Shown here: one piece after another, positions 1-13,800 of the stretch | Layout: every line of letters starts with the position of its first letter | Position numbering within the stretch: position 1 is the first letter of the stretch | NCBI GenBank assembly: GCA_017562135.1 | Contig: QEYB01000524.1 | Span: 1-64,000, forward strand | Direction: 5' to 3' | DNA: 64,000 bases | Origin: Dipylidium caninum | Taxonomy: Eukaryota > Platyhelminthes > Cestoda > Cyclophyllidea > Dipylidiidae | Notes under the pieces: model-generated | What the model saw: the letters and a program-made list of their open reading frames with translations, nothing else | Told to the model about the DNA's origin: nothing | The model's database searches: none | Program-made: the position numbers and the translations under genes

Positions 1-3000
1 ACAATGGCCTTTGCACCACGCTCCCTTGCACCGCTCCAGTTTCCCTCTCCTATTTAACGGACCTCCATTTACAATTAACTTCCTTTTTCCTCGATCTCTG
101 TCTCTCCTGCGCATTACTATCAATGCCTTCTTCCCCACAATGTTTTTGCATATCCATATCAGTACCGCTTCTAAACAACACCCGCACTTGTCTTCACTCC
201 TATATATCCATTCGAATCTTTCCGAGAAGAACCGAGCCATACTGATAATATCCGGTGCCCACCTCACCAAACACCATCCACGTGGAAAATCCAAGTTCGA
301 AGCGATCCCTCTCGGAACAGATGTCTTATGGTAGCACTAAAACCGACTTTTTATGCACCGCCTCTCTCCTATTCGCCCAATCTAATGCTCGCTTTCTCTC
401 CTGCCCATCACCTGCCTTCCCCACTGCAAGACAGTTAGCTCTTCTCATACATCTCACCGACAATCGTCTATCACCACATTCCATTTACCAATCTTCCCCG
501 AGAACCGAGCCAACTAACGCACCCACAATACACCTCGGTCGAATCCGGCATTCTGTCTCGAAAACCTCTCGATGTGACTACCATGACATCTTGCACCACT
601 CTCGGCTCTGCGGAACCGCCTCTTCTCCTACGTGTAATTCGCCATACAAAATCCTCGCTTCCTCGACGACGCCATCATTCCTCGCGCTTAAACACCATTC
701 CACTTGCAACATTTCTCAACCACCGTCTCCGCATAGCTGTCCCTAATATCTACTACGGATAACTCAATCTGTCGACAAGACGAGCCAATCTAACGCTCTT
801 CAACTCAACCGGTCGGTGTAATCAGCGTCCCTCTACGGAGACAATTGCTTTGCACATCGCTCTGCAACCGCCTCTCTCCTATCGCCACAATCCTCGCCTT
901 TCTCTCCTGCATGGTCACTGGCCTTCCCCACTGCAAAACATTCCTCAACACCCGCATCGCTTCACTCCAGTATCCTCTTCTTCGAGAACCGAGTCTAACA
1001 CTGAACCGCCACCTCCCTACTGAATCCGCGTCGCGTCTCGAGAGAAATTGCTTTGCAACCACGCTAATGTGCATCAAGCTCTCGTCCTATCTCGTCCATT
1101 CTGACCACTCTCTCCCCGCAGTGCACTGCTTTCCCCACTGAGTCAACATTCTCAACACCCCGCATCAGATTACCTCCTACTCCATCTTCGAGAACCGGTC
1201 AACTAACATGACATCACGTCGTGAATCCGCGGTCCCTCTGTCGGCAGAGGAATTGCTTTTATGACACTCATTTGCATCGCCATCTCTCTAATGTCGGTAC
1301 CTTACTGACACTCTTCTCGCCTCTATTCACTGCCGTTCCGCACGCAACATTCCTGCAACAGCTATGCCGCATCGTCTTCACGTAGTTCCATACTCAGTCT
1401 CGACATAGCCGGAGGTTCACATAACCGCCCATCACCTCGGAATCCGGCGTGCACTCTACGGAGAGAATGCTTTGCATCAACGCTTGCATCACTCTCTCTA
1501 TTCGTTCCATTCTGACACTACTCGTCGCCGCATAAACCACTGGCCTTCCCCACTGCAATCCCTCCTTCAACCACCGCGATTACGATCGATCATCCATACT
1601 CCATCTTCGAGAACCGAGTCGAACTAACCGGACCCGCACCCGTCACCTCGTGAATCCGCGTCCCTTCTTCGGAGAATGGACTTGCAGTGCACGCTCTGCA
1701 TGCCCTCTCTCCTATGTCGGTCCATGTCTAGACACTCGCTCCAGATCCACGCCTTCACCTGCACACATTCCTGCAACACCGACCGCCACTAGACTACACT
1801 CACACTCCACACCTCTTCGAGACCGAAGCCAACTAACGCCCAACCTACCAACACACTCAAGTTGAAATCCAGCGTCCTCTCGAGACAATGCTCTTCACAC
1901 GCTCTGCATTCGCTCTCGCCTATTCGGTTCGGCGCCGGCCAATTCGACACTCTTCCGCATCACTGCTTCTCAGCACTGCACACATTCCTCACACACATGC
2001 GCATCGTTCGCTTCACTCCATTATCCACATCTTCTCACGGCAACCGAGTCAGACTACGCCCACACTATCGTGAATCGCGTCCCTTCGGAGACAACTGCTT
2101 TGCACACGCTGTGCATCAGCCTCTCTCCTAATTCGTGCATATCTGACGACCTCATCCTGCACAATGAGAGGTCTTTCCCGTCACTGCAACATTCTCAACA
2201 CACACCGCATCGTTTCACTCATATCATCGTATCGAGAACCGAGTCAACTAACCGCCACCTCACCCTCGTGAATCGCGCTCCTCTCGGAGACAATGCTTTG
2301 CCACGCTCTCATGCATGCCTCTTCTCCTGAGGTGTCGAGTGTGTGAGAGTGCGCTCTCCCGCATCAATGCCTTCCACTGCAACATTCCCTCAACACCAGT
2401 CCACGCATCGACGGGTTCTCACTCCATACTCATCTTCGAGAACCGAGGTCCAACTAACCGCGCACTCACGCTCGTGAATCGCGTCCCTCTCGGAACAATG
2501 CTTTGCACACGCTCTGCGAGTCGCCTCTCTCCTACTTCGTTTCCATGATCTGACGACTCGCTCTCCCTGCATCCAACTCCTGCCTCCCCACTGCAACATT
2601 CCTTCAACACCCCGCAGTCGTCTTCACTCCATACTACCATCTTCGAAAACCGAGTCACTAACCGCGCAGTCACCTCGTGAATCCGCGTCCATCCGGAGAC
2701 ATCAATGGCTTTCACAAAGCTCTGTCGAGTGCCCTGCTCTCTCATTCGTGGCCATCTCTCGACCACTCTCCCGTCCCTCGCATCCACTGCCCGTTTCACC
2801 CCACCTCACCGACATTCCCAACACGACCGCATCGGTCTTCACTCCATAGCTCATCATTCGAGAACCGAGAGTCAAACTAAGCGCACCACCTCAACCGTGA
2901 ATAGCGTCTCCTCTCTGAGACATGCCCTTTGCACACGCTCTTGCATCGCCTCTCTCCATCGTCCATTCTGACACGTCTCCTGCCCGCACTCACTGCTTAC

Positions 3001-6000
3001 TCCTGCAACATTCTCAACACCCCGCATGTCTTCACTCCATACTCATCTTTCGAGAACCGAGGTCAACTACCCCAGCACCCAGCCTCGTGAATGCCGAGCT
3101 CCCTTCTCGGAGACACAATGCTTTGTCACAGCTTGCATCGCCCTCTCGTCCTCAATTGCGTGCGAATCCCATTCTGAACTCTCTCCTGCAGTCACCTAGG
3201 CCTTCCCACTGCAACATTCCTCAAACTGACCGCACTCGTCTTCACTCATAACTCCATCTTCGAGGAAGCCGAATAAGTCTCGAGCCCCGTCACCTCGTAA
3301 TACCGACGTCCCTCTCGCACGAAAGACACTGCTACTATGCACGCTCTGCATCGCCCTTCTCCTATTACGTCCATTCCTGACACTGCTCTACCAGCATCAC
3401 TGCGTTCCACCTAGCAACATTCCTCAATCACGTCACCGCATCGGTCCTTCACGTCCATATTCTGCCACATGTTAGGATCAACCGTAGAATCAACTAACGC
3501 CAGACTATTGGCTTCGTGAGATCGAGCGTCCTCGTCGGAGAGAATGCTTGCACAAGACGCTGTGGCCATCACCTCTCATTCGCTATTCCGTGACCTTTCT
3601 GACAGATTATTCAATCTCTCACCACGCAGTACTAGACTTCCCCAACTCGCAACATTCCTCAACACCGCCGCATCGTCTTCACTCCATACTCAGTCTATCG
3701 AGATCCGAGCAAACTAACCGCCGGGAGTCGATCCACCATCACGCTCGTGTATGCCCGCGGTCCCTCGTCGGAAGAGAAGATGTCATTTGCAACGACCTCT
3801 GCATCCGCCTCTCTCTCATATTTACGTGTCCATTCGCAACTCTCTCCGCATCGCACTGTGCTTCCCACTGCAACATTCTCATACACACGCCGCATCGTCT
3901 TACGTCCATACTTTCCATCTTGTCGGAGAAGAACGAGCAACTAACCCCCACAGTTCACCGTTCACGTGAGAATGGGCCCGCAGGTACTCTTCGGAGACAA
4001 TGCCTTGGATCCAACGACTGCTTCTGACAGATTCGCTCTCTCACTATTATACGGTGTGCTGCATGGTCTGAATACACCTGCTCTCAGCGATGCATCAACT
4101 TGCCTTCCCCACTGCAAACACATCATCCCACCCGCAATGCGCTCTTCGTACTCTACTTCCATACATTCGAGAACCGAGCCACTATTACCGCCCACTCCGA
4201 CCGGTCGTGTAAAGTCCGCGGTCTCCTCTCGAGACATGCATGAGTTGGGCAACTCTTTGCATCGCCTTCTCTATTCGTTACCCTTCTGACACTCTCTCCA
4301 CTCCGTGAACTCAGCCTTCCCCATTGCAACATTCCTCCAACCGGCCGCATCGATCCTTCACTCCATCTCTTTCGAGAACCTGAGAGCCAGATAACGCCAC
4401 ATCACACTGTGGAATGTCGCGTCGCCTTCTCGGAAGAACACGAAATAAAGCTTTGCAGACGCTCTGCGAATCCGCCTCTCCTCCTATTGCGCTTCACATT
4501 ATAGACAAGCTGCTAATTCACTGCATCAATAGCCTTCCCGCGAGGGACAACTTCCTCAACAACTAAAGGTGCACGCATCGTCTTTTCATCCAATACTCCA
4601 TCTTCGAACACACCGAGTCGAGCTAAAAGAGGTAAACGCGCCACTCAGACCAGGAATATCTGTGAATCCGCGTCCCTCCTGCGGAGAGAATTGCCTTTGC
4701 AGCACGCTTGCATCCACATCGTCCTCCGATTCAGTGAGAGCTCATGTTAGGACACTCTCCCTCCCGCATTGGCACTGCTTGACGCCAACTGCGCATACAT
4801 ATCCTGCAAACACCCGCATTCGTCTCACTCGCATGACTCATTTCGAGAATGCGAGCCAACTAACGCGGTAGGGCACTCGTGCGATCTCGTGTAGTCGCGT
4901 CCTATCGCGGCACTCCAGCAACATGTCTGCCACAGCACTCTGGCATAAGCCTACGTTCCTATTCGATCCAATTCTGACACTCATGGCTCAACACACCAAT
5001 AACATGGCGCTTTTCCCACTAGCAGACAGTGCTCACACATATCCGCCGCATCGCGGTCCTTCACATTCCATACTCAATCGTTCGAGGAACGAGCGCACAA
5101 GAACCGCCCTAGCCGTCACCTCGTGATCCAGCGTTCCTACTCGGAGAAAAATGCCTTTGCACGCCAACGCTCTGCAATCGGCCTCTCTCCTATTCGGACT
5201 ATCCATGCAATTTGGAACCTACCATCAGTTCCCGCAGGACTGGCGCTTCCCCACTCCCAAGACATCTCTCAACAGCGCGTCGCATACAAGTTTCACTGCA
5301 TACCCAATCTTCACAACGAGAGTCAACTAAGGCCCACTTCACATCGCTGAATTCCGCGTCCTCTCTGGAGACACATTTTTGCTTTGCTACACGCTCGAGT
5401 CTCATTCGCCTCTTCTCATCTATTTCGTGCCAATTCTGACACTCTCGTGCCTGCATCATGATCCATTCCCCACGACTGATAAGCAGTACAATTCCTGCAA
5501 AAACCTCCTCACGGTACTTCCACTCCAAGTAACTCCATCCTTCGAGAACCGATCACTAACCGCCTCACCTCGTGAATCGCGTTCCCTCTCGGAGACAATG
5601 CTTTGCACAACGCTCTGCATCTGCCGCTTCTCTCCTATTCGTACCATCTTGACACTGGATCTCACCGCATACACTCGCCTTTCCACACTGCAAATCCTGT
5701 CGTCAACACCACTCAGGGCTGCCTCTGTCTTACAGCTCCATTGACTGCCATTTCGAGAAGGCGAGTCCAACTAAACCGACCCACTCACCTCCGTGAATCA
5801 CGCTCCCTATACTCGGAAGAGATGCTGTGGCAGCACGCTTTGGCATCACCTCTCTCAGCTACTTCGTCCCATTCTGACACTGCTCTCCTCGGCATCCACC
5901 TCGCCTTCCCCACTGCAACAATTCCTCAACACCCGCAGTCGTCTTCAATCTCATAACTCCATCTTTGAGAACAGAGCCAACAACCGCCCACGTCACGCTC

Positions 6001-6792
6001 GTGAATCGCGTCGCCTCTGGAGACAATGCTTTGCACACGATCATGCCATCGCAGATCTTCCCTATTCGATTGAGCTCCAAGATCTGCATTCTGACACGTC
6101 TCTCCCGCATTCACGTGCTTCCCCACTGTCAACATTCCCAACACGCCACTCGATCATCGTCTTCATCTTCCCTATAACTCCTCTTCTGAACATCACCGAG
6201 TCAAACTTATACCGAGTACAACGTATTACCTCGCTCTGCAATTATTCCGCAGGCTCTTTCTCAAGGAGAGCCATTGAACTCTAGTGGTGCATCCAACTGC
6301 AGGAGTGCTCTTCTTCAAGATCTCTCTCCCTATTCGTTCCATTCTTCACATCTCTCCTGATCACTGTCTTCCGCACTGCAAATTCTCTCAACACCTCCGC
6401 TCAATGACGTCTTCATCCATAGCTCCAATCTTCGAACCGAGTCAACTTAACCGCCCAGACTCACCAATCGTAATTCCGTCGTCCCCTCTCGGCGACAAAT
6501 GCTTTGCACGGCTCTGCATCGCTCTCTCCCACTACTCCGTGAAGATGCCGATTCTGACACTCTATCCGCATCACTGGCCTTCCCCAACTGCAACATTTCC
6601 TCAACAACACCTGTCGCATGCGTCTTCACTCCAGTACTAAATTATACACACAGAACCGAGCCAACTAACGCCCAGGGGACGTATCGTGAATCCGGTCCCT
6701 CTCAGGAGAGAAATTGCTTTGCACGAGGCTCCTGGGCATGTCTGCCTCTCCTTCGCTAATTAGTGCCATTCTGACACTCTTCTCGCAATCTG

Positions 6793-6870
6793 CAACAAGC
6801 CTCATGCTGGAACCCACCCTAAGTACAAAACGACCGTTAAAAAAAACAGAATAAAAAAATAGCTTACCAA
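6793..6870. other. Non-satellite A-rich insertion inside the array
   Basis: The unit breaks after the 'tctcgca' block and resumes at 'cctgcaacatcttcctcaac'. The intervening ~78 bases do not match any part of the consensus and are A-rich, with runs of eight and seven A. It could be a genuine insertion, a divergent unit, or a chimeric or low-quality read segment. No target-site duplication or terminal inverted repeat is evident. Confidence 0.55.
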
Positions 6871-7730
6871 CCTGCAACATCTTCCTCAACAACTCCGCAT
6901 CCGTCATTCATCCATACCCCCATCTTTGGAGAAGCGAGGCAAACTAACGCGCACTCACCTCGTGAGATTCCGCGTCCCTCTCGGAGACAATGCTTTGCAC
7001 CACGCTCGCATCGCCTCTCTCCTATTGTCATTCTGACACTCTGCTATCCCGCATTCTGCTTCCATAGCAAACATTCCTCAATCACCACCTGAGCTGCGCA
7101 TCGTCTTCACTCATACTCATCTCGAACCGAGTCAACTAACCGCCACCTTCACTCGGTAGAATCCGGTCCCTCTCGAGACAATGCATTTGCACAGCTTCTG
7201 CATGCCTCTCTCTCTTGTCCCAATACTAAATAGACACTCTCTCGCTGCATTCGATGTCTCCCACTGCAAACATTCCTGCAACAGCCGCACGTCTTCACCT
7301 ACATACGTCGATCGTTCGAGAACCGAGTTCAGAGCTAACACCGCCCTCAGCTCGTTGAAGGATGCCGTTCCCTCGGATCAAGTGCTTTTGCACACGCTCT
7401 GCATGTCGCCTCTCTCATCCTATCGTCCATCTGACACTCTCTCCCGCGTCACTGCCTGTACCCACTGCAACATTCCTCAACACGCAACTCGTACTTCATC
7501 ATACTCACGTTCGAGAACCGAGTCACTAACGCCCACTCACCTCGTGATAATCGCGTCTGCTTCATGATAGAATGCTGATGTCACAGACGACCTCTGCATC
7601 GGCCTCCTTAACCTATTCGTCCATTCTGAACACTCTCTCCCGCCCGATCAATGCTTCCCCACTGCAACATTCGCTAACAAACAATCCTGGCACCAGTCAG
7701 TCTTTCTCCATATACTCACATCAGAGAACC

Positions 7731-7898
7731 GAGAGCACATAAAAACCGCAACACTAACACTGAACCTCAGAACCACCGTCCCAACACAACAAACCACACC
7801 AGGTTGGATGTACAGAAACAGCCAAAACCAACAGGATGTACAGCTATTGATCTGAGTTGTTGCATCCAGTAATAGAGCGGCTGTCGACGGAGCCGCGA
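7731..7898. other. Non-satellite insertion (~165 bp) inside the array
   Basis: Between the 'gagaaccgag' block and the next 'gcgtccctctcggag' block lies about 165 bp with no resemblance to the satellite unit, where only about 35 bp of unit would be expected. It contains the word 'ggatgtacag' or 'ggatgtacagc' twice, about 33 bp apart (near 7,806 and 7,834). The distance between successive 'atgctttgc' anchors jumps here from about 200 to about 350 bp. No coding potential or transposon ends were recognised. Confidence 0.55.
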
Positions 7899-10800
7899 GC
7901 GCGTCCCTCTCGGAGAGAAATGCTTTGCACGACACTCTTTGCATCGTCCTCTCTCTAATATCGTCCGATTCTGACACTCTCTCCGCATGCACTCGCGTTC
8001 CCCACTGCAACATTCCTCAACACACATCGTCCCATCGTCTCGTGTAGGACGTGCGAGAGAGTGGGCTTCGAACAACCGAGTCACACTAACCGCCACTACA
8101 CCATCGTGAATGTCCGGGTCCTCTCGGAAGAATGCTTTGCACACGGTTCTTTTGACATCACCCGTTATCTCATGTCGGCATTCTGGACAAACTTCTCCCG
8201 CATCACTGCCTTCCCAACTGCAACAACTTCCTCACAACCCCGCATCGCTCCTTCCCACTGCCATACTCGCAGTCTTCGAGAACGGCCAACAACCGCCACT
8301 CACCTGTGAATCGCCGTCCCTCTCGGAGAGGAATGCTTTGCGCACACGCTCTGCATACGCTTCTCTTACTATTACGTACCCATTCTGACACTCTCAGAGA
8401 GAAGAATCACTGGCCTTCCCCACTGCAACATTCTCAACACCGCCGCATCACGTCTTCACTCCATACTCCATCTTCGAGAACCGAGCGCAACTATATCGCC
8501 AAGGGCGCAACGTCACGGCTGTAATCCCGTCCCTCAGGAGACAATGCTTTGCATCACGCCTGGCATCGCTTCTCTCCTATCGTCCCATTCGACACTGCTC
8601 TCACCGCATCGACTGGAGGGGCTTCCTACTGCAACATTCTCAACAGCCGAGGGTCGCATGTCTTTATCAATACTCCATCTTTCGAAATCGGGTCAACTAA
8701 ACCGCCCCACCTCTATCACCTCGGTGAAAGTGCCGCGCCTCTCGAGACAATGCTTTGGCAGCACGCTCGTGCATGCGCCCTTGCTCTCCTATTGGTGACA
8801 ATTCTGACACTCTCTTCCTGCTCAACTGGTTTCCCACTGCATACATTCCTCAACGCACCCGACCGCAACTCGTCTTCAACTCCATACTACCATCTTCGAC
8901 AACCGAGCAACTAATAACCGGCCACGCGACAGCACTCACATCGTGAATGGTCCCTCTCGGGACAATGCTTTGACACGCTCTGCATGACGCCTTGCTCTCC
9001 TATCGTGTACCATTCTGACACTTACTCTCGCCGCATACACTGCTTCCTCATGCAGACATTCCTCAACACCCGCATCTGGTCGTTCCTCCATACCCATCTT
9101 GAAGAACCGAGTAACTAACCGGCCTACTCAACCCTAGTGAATAGCCGCGTCCCTCCGAGAGACTAAATGCCTTTGCACACCTCTGCATCGCCGCTCTCTC
9201 ATATTCGTCCATTCGACACTCTTCGCGCGCATACACTGCCTTCACATGCAAACATATCTCTCGACACTGCCGCATCGTCACTACACTACCTACTCCATGG
9301 TGCGAGAACTCGAGTCAACTAACAGCGCCACTCACCTCGTGAATTCGCGTCGCCTCTCGGGAGACAATGCTTTGCACACTGCTCTGCACCGCTCTCTCCT
9401 TATTCGTCCATTCTGACACTCTCTCCCGCATCACTGCCTTCCCCACTGCAACATTCCTCAACACGCCCAGTTCCTAACGCGCATCGTCTCACTCCATATT
9501 CCATTTTCGAGAACCGAGTGCAACTAAGCGCCGACTACCACCGTCGTTGAAATCCGCGTCCCTCTCGGAAGAGAGAATGCAGCTTTGCACACGCTCTGCA
9601 TCGCTCTCTTCGTTATTTCGTCATCTCTGACACTCTCTCCTGCATCACTGCCTCCACTGCAATCATTCCTCAACACCCATGCGGTCTTCACCATATCTCC
9701 ATCTTCGAGAACCGAGTCAACTAACAGCCACTTCACCTGTGAATCCGCGTACCTCTACGTGAGACAATGCTTTGCCACACGCTCTGACTGCGCCCTCGTC
9801 TCAATATTGCGTCCATTCTGACACTCTTGTCCCGCCTCACTGGCTCCCCACTGGGCAAACTTCCTCAACCACCTCCGCATCGTCTTCAGCTACATGACTC
9901 GCCCATCTTCGACAACCGGAGTCAATAACACGCCCAATACCTCGTGAATACGCGTACCCTTCTCGGAGACAATGCTTTTGCACACGCTCTAGCATCGCTC
10001 TCTCTATTCGTCTTACATTCTGACACTCCTCCGGGCGCTACTGGCTTTCCCGTTCATGCAAGGCATTTCCTGCACACTCTGCATCGTGCTTCACTAATAC
10101 TCACATCTTCGACAACCGTAAGTCACTAACCGCCACTCACCCTGTGAAAATCCGGCCGTCCCTCTCCGAAAACGCATTCCTGCCACACGCCTCTGCAGTA
10201 CTGTCGTCTTCCTATATCCGTCCCCATCTCCTGCACTCTCCTCCCGATCCTCACTGCTTCCCCAGCTCCGCCAACACTCCTCAACCACCCCTGCATCCGT
10301 CTTCACCTGCCATACTCATCCCATCTTTCGACAAGGCGAGGTTCCTAACTCTAACCGCCGCAACCGTTCACCCTCGTCGAATCGCGTCCCTCCGAGACCA
10401 CATGCGCTCTTGCACACCGCCTCTGACCATCAGGCCTCCTCTTTTATTTCGTCCATTTCTTGACACTGCTCTCGCTCTGCCGCAGACTGCATTCACTGCT
10501 TCCCACACTTGTCAAATTCTCAAGCACCCGCATCGTCTTGCAACTCCAATACTCCATCTTCGAGAACCGCAGCCCAAACGTAGACCGCGCACTCACGCTC
10601 GTGAATAGCGTCCCTACTCGGAAGACAATGCTTTGGCACACGCTTCTGCAGATTCGCGCCGTCTCTGCCTATTCGTAGGCCATTCTGACTATCTCAATCG
10701 CGCATACTGAGCTTCCCCACTGCAACATTCTCACACCACCCTGCCATCGTCTTCACATCCATACTGCCATGCTTCGACGCAACCGAGGTCAACTACCGCG

Positions 10801-13800
10801 GGCAGACTCAATCTGCTCTTGTATTCGTGTGTTTTCTCGGAGACAATGCTTTGCACACGAGCTCTGCATCGCCTCTCTTACCTCTAATCGTTTCCATTCT
10901 GAACACTCCTCATCACCGCATCAACATGCCTTCCCACCTGCACACATCTCTCAACTATCCGGCATGCGTCTTCACAGTCCATAACATCTTCTTCGAAGAC
11001 ACCGGTCAACTACCGCCCACATAACACATCGTGAATCGCGTACCGCTCTCTGGAGGAAATGGTCTTTGCACGCGCTCTGCAATCGCCTCTCTCTATGTCG
11101 TGTTCAATTCTGGACACACTGCTTCCTGCATACTGGCCCTTCTCCCACTGCAACATTCTAACACCGCCGCATGTCTTCACTCACCATAACTCGCATCTTC
11201 GAGAAGCCGAGTCGACTTAACCGCCCACTCACCTCGTGAATCGCGTCCTCCCGGAAGACATTGCTTTGCACACGCTCTGTCATCGGCGTCTCGCTATTCG
11301 TAGGTGATCATCATCTGGACACTCTCCTCCTGCATCACTTGCCTTCTCCCACTGCGAACATTCTCAGCACCCCCGGCATACGCTTTCACTCCGATATCCA
11401 TTCGTTCCGGAGAACGCGGAGTCACCTAAGCCGCCCAACTTCAAAAACGCCTCGTGAAGATCCGCGTCCCGTCTTACGGGAGACAAGCTTTGCAACGCTC
11501 TGCATAGCCCATCTCTCCACTATGTGCGTTACCCATTCTGACATCATCTACCTGCATCAGCTGTTCACTTCCCGAGCTCATCAGTTCCTGCAACACCTCG
11601 CCATCGTCTTCACCCAGTACTTCCATCTTTCACGAGAAACCGAGCCAAACTAACCGCGACCACTCACCCTCGTGATCACGCGTCCCTTCTCCGAACACAT
11701 GGCTTTATGCAATGACAGCTCTGCGATGCCTCTCTCCGTATTCGTGACATTGCATCTGAACAAACTCTTCGATCGTCGCGCATAAACTGCGTGCCCCAGT
11801 GCAATCATTCGCTCAACACGCGGCTGCATCGAGTCTTCAGTCCACTATGGCCTCATTCGAGAATGCGAGATGCACTAACACGCCCTCGTCACGCTCGTGA
11901 ATCCGCGCGTACCCTCTCGAGAACAAGATATTTTGCAGCAGCGCCTGATGCGCGCCCCCAGCCGCTTCCCCTTATTTTCTCCACATTGGCGTTCGCTTCC
12001 TGCAGCCAGCTGCCTTCCCACTTGCGAACATTCTGGCAACACGCCCGCATACGTCTGTCAACTCGCATACTCCATCTCGCACACACGGAGTCAGACTAAC
12101 AAGGCGCCCAGTCACGCTCGTGAGATCGCGTCCTCTCGGGACAGTGAAAATGCTTGGCACGACGCTCTGCTCCGCCTCTCGCCTATTTCGGTCATTAAAC
12201 TTGACACTCTTTCGCGCAATTTGTGCAACTCGAGCTTCCCACACTGCAACATTGCCTCAACACCCCGCAGTCGTCTTCATCCACTAACTCCACTCTTGCG
12301 AGAACGCGAGCAACTAACACGCCCACGGTCACCTCGATGGATCGTGTCCACTCCGGAGACAAATACTTTGCACACGCTTCTGGGCGAGGAGTACCTCTCT
12401 CTCAATTGCGTTTCTCCATTCTGCAAAACTTGCTCATCTGGCGCATCACCTGACGGGCCTCCCACATAGCAACATGGGCGGTCCTAAAGTACCCTGCCAG
12501 TCTGTCTTTCACATCATAACTCTCATCTCGGAAAGAACTAGTAACTTAAGGAGCCGCGAGCGCACTCACCTACGTGAATCCGCGTCGCCTTCTGCGGAGA
12601 AATGCTTGCAACACGCTGCTGCATCGGCCTCGGTCTCCATATCGTACCATGTCTGAACCCTTCATCCCGCACCACTGCGCTTTGTCCCCACGCAACATTC
12701 CTGCAACAACGCGCATCGTTCGACGTCCATAGCTCATCTTCGACAACGAGTCAACTAAACCGCAGCATCAGCCTGTGATGCGCGTCCTTCGGAAGACAAT
12801 GCTTTGCACCGCTCTTGCATCGCCTCTCTGCCTATTCGTCCCATTCTGACGACTCCGGCTCTCTCCGGAATCAACTGTCCCTTCCCCACTGCGGACATGC
12901 TCAACACCGTCAGTCAGCCGATCGTCTTAACTGCATATCGCATCTTCGAGAATCCGATCAACTAACCCGCCCCGTCAGCGCTCGTGGAATCCGCGGTCCC
13001 TCTCGAGACATGATGCGCAATGCCTTTGCAGCGCCGACTCTGCATCGCCTCTCTGCTATTCGATGCCATTGGACACTCTCTCCGCAATCACTTGGGCTGC
13101 CGTTCCCATGCAACATTCTGCAACACAAACCGACCCCGCGCATCCGTAATATCACTCCATTACTCCACTCTGCGGACACGAGTTCAAGTGCTAACCGGCC
13201 ACTCACGCGTGAATGGCGCGCGTCCTCTCGAAGGACAGAAGTGCTTTGGCACCGCTTGCAGTGCCTCTTCTCCCCTGATTGTCCATTCGTGACACTCTCG
13301 TCGACTGCGTCACTGCCTTTCCCACTGGAGACATTAGCACCTTGCGACACCCCGCATTCGTCTTCACTGCGATACTCCATCGTTCGACAACTACGAGGTC
13401 AGACTAACACGCCCACTGCACTCGTGAATCAACGAACGTCCTCTCGAGACAATGCCTTATCGCACGACGACGTCTGCATTGGTAACGCCTCTCCTATATC
13501 TTCCATTCTGACAGGCTCTTCGGCCATCATGCCTTCCCCTGCAACAGTTCCCTTCAACCACCCGCATGCGACTCACGGTCCATAGGCGCTCGTCTTCGAC
13601 ACGCGGAGTCAAGCTAGACGCGCGCATCACGGTCGTTAAGTCGCGTACCACTTTCGAGAACATATGCTGTGCAAGGCAGAACGACGTGCTCTGATCCGTT
13701 CTCGTGGCTCCTATTGGCTTCCCACATTCTGTGAAACTCGTGTCGCCCGGCAATCAGTGCCTTCCCCCACTTGCAACATTCCTGCAAACCTGCAGTTCCT

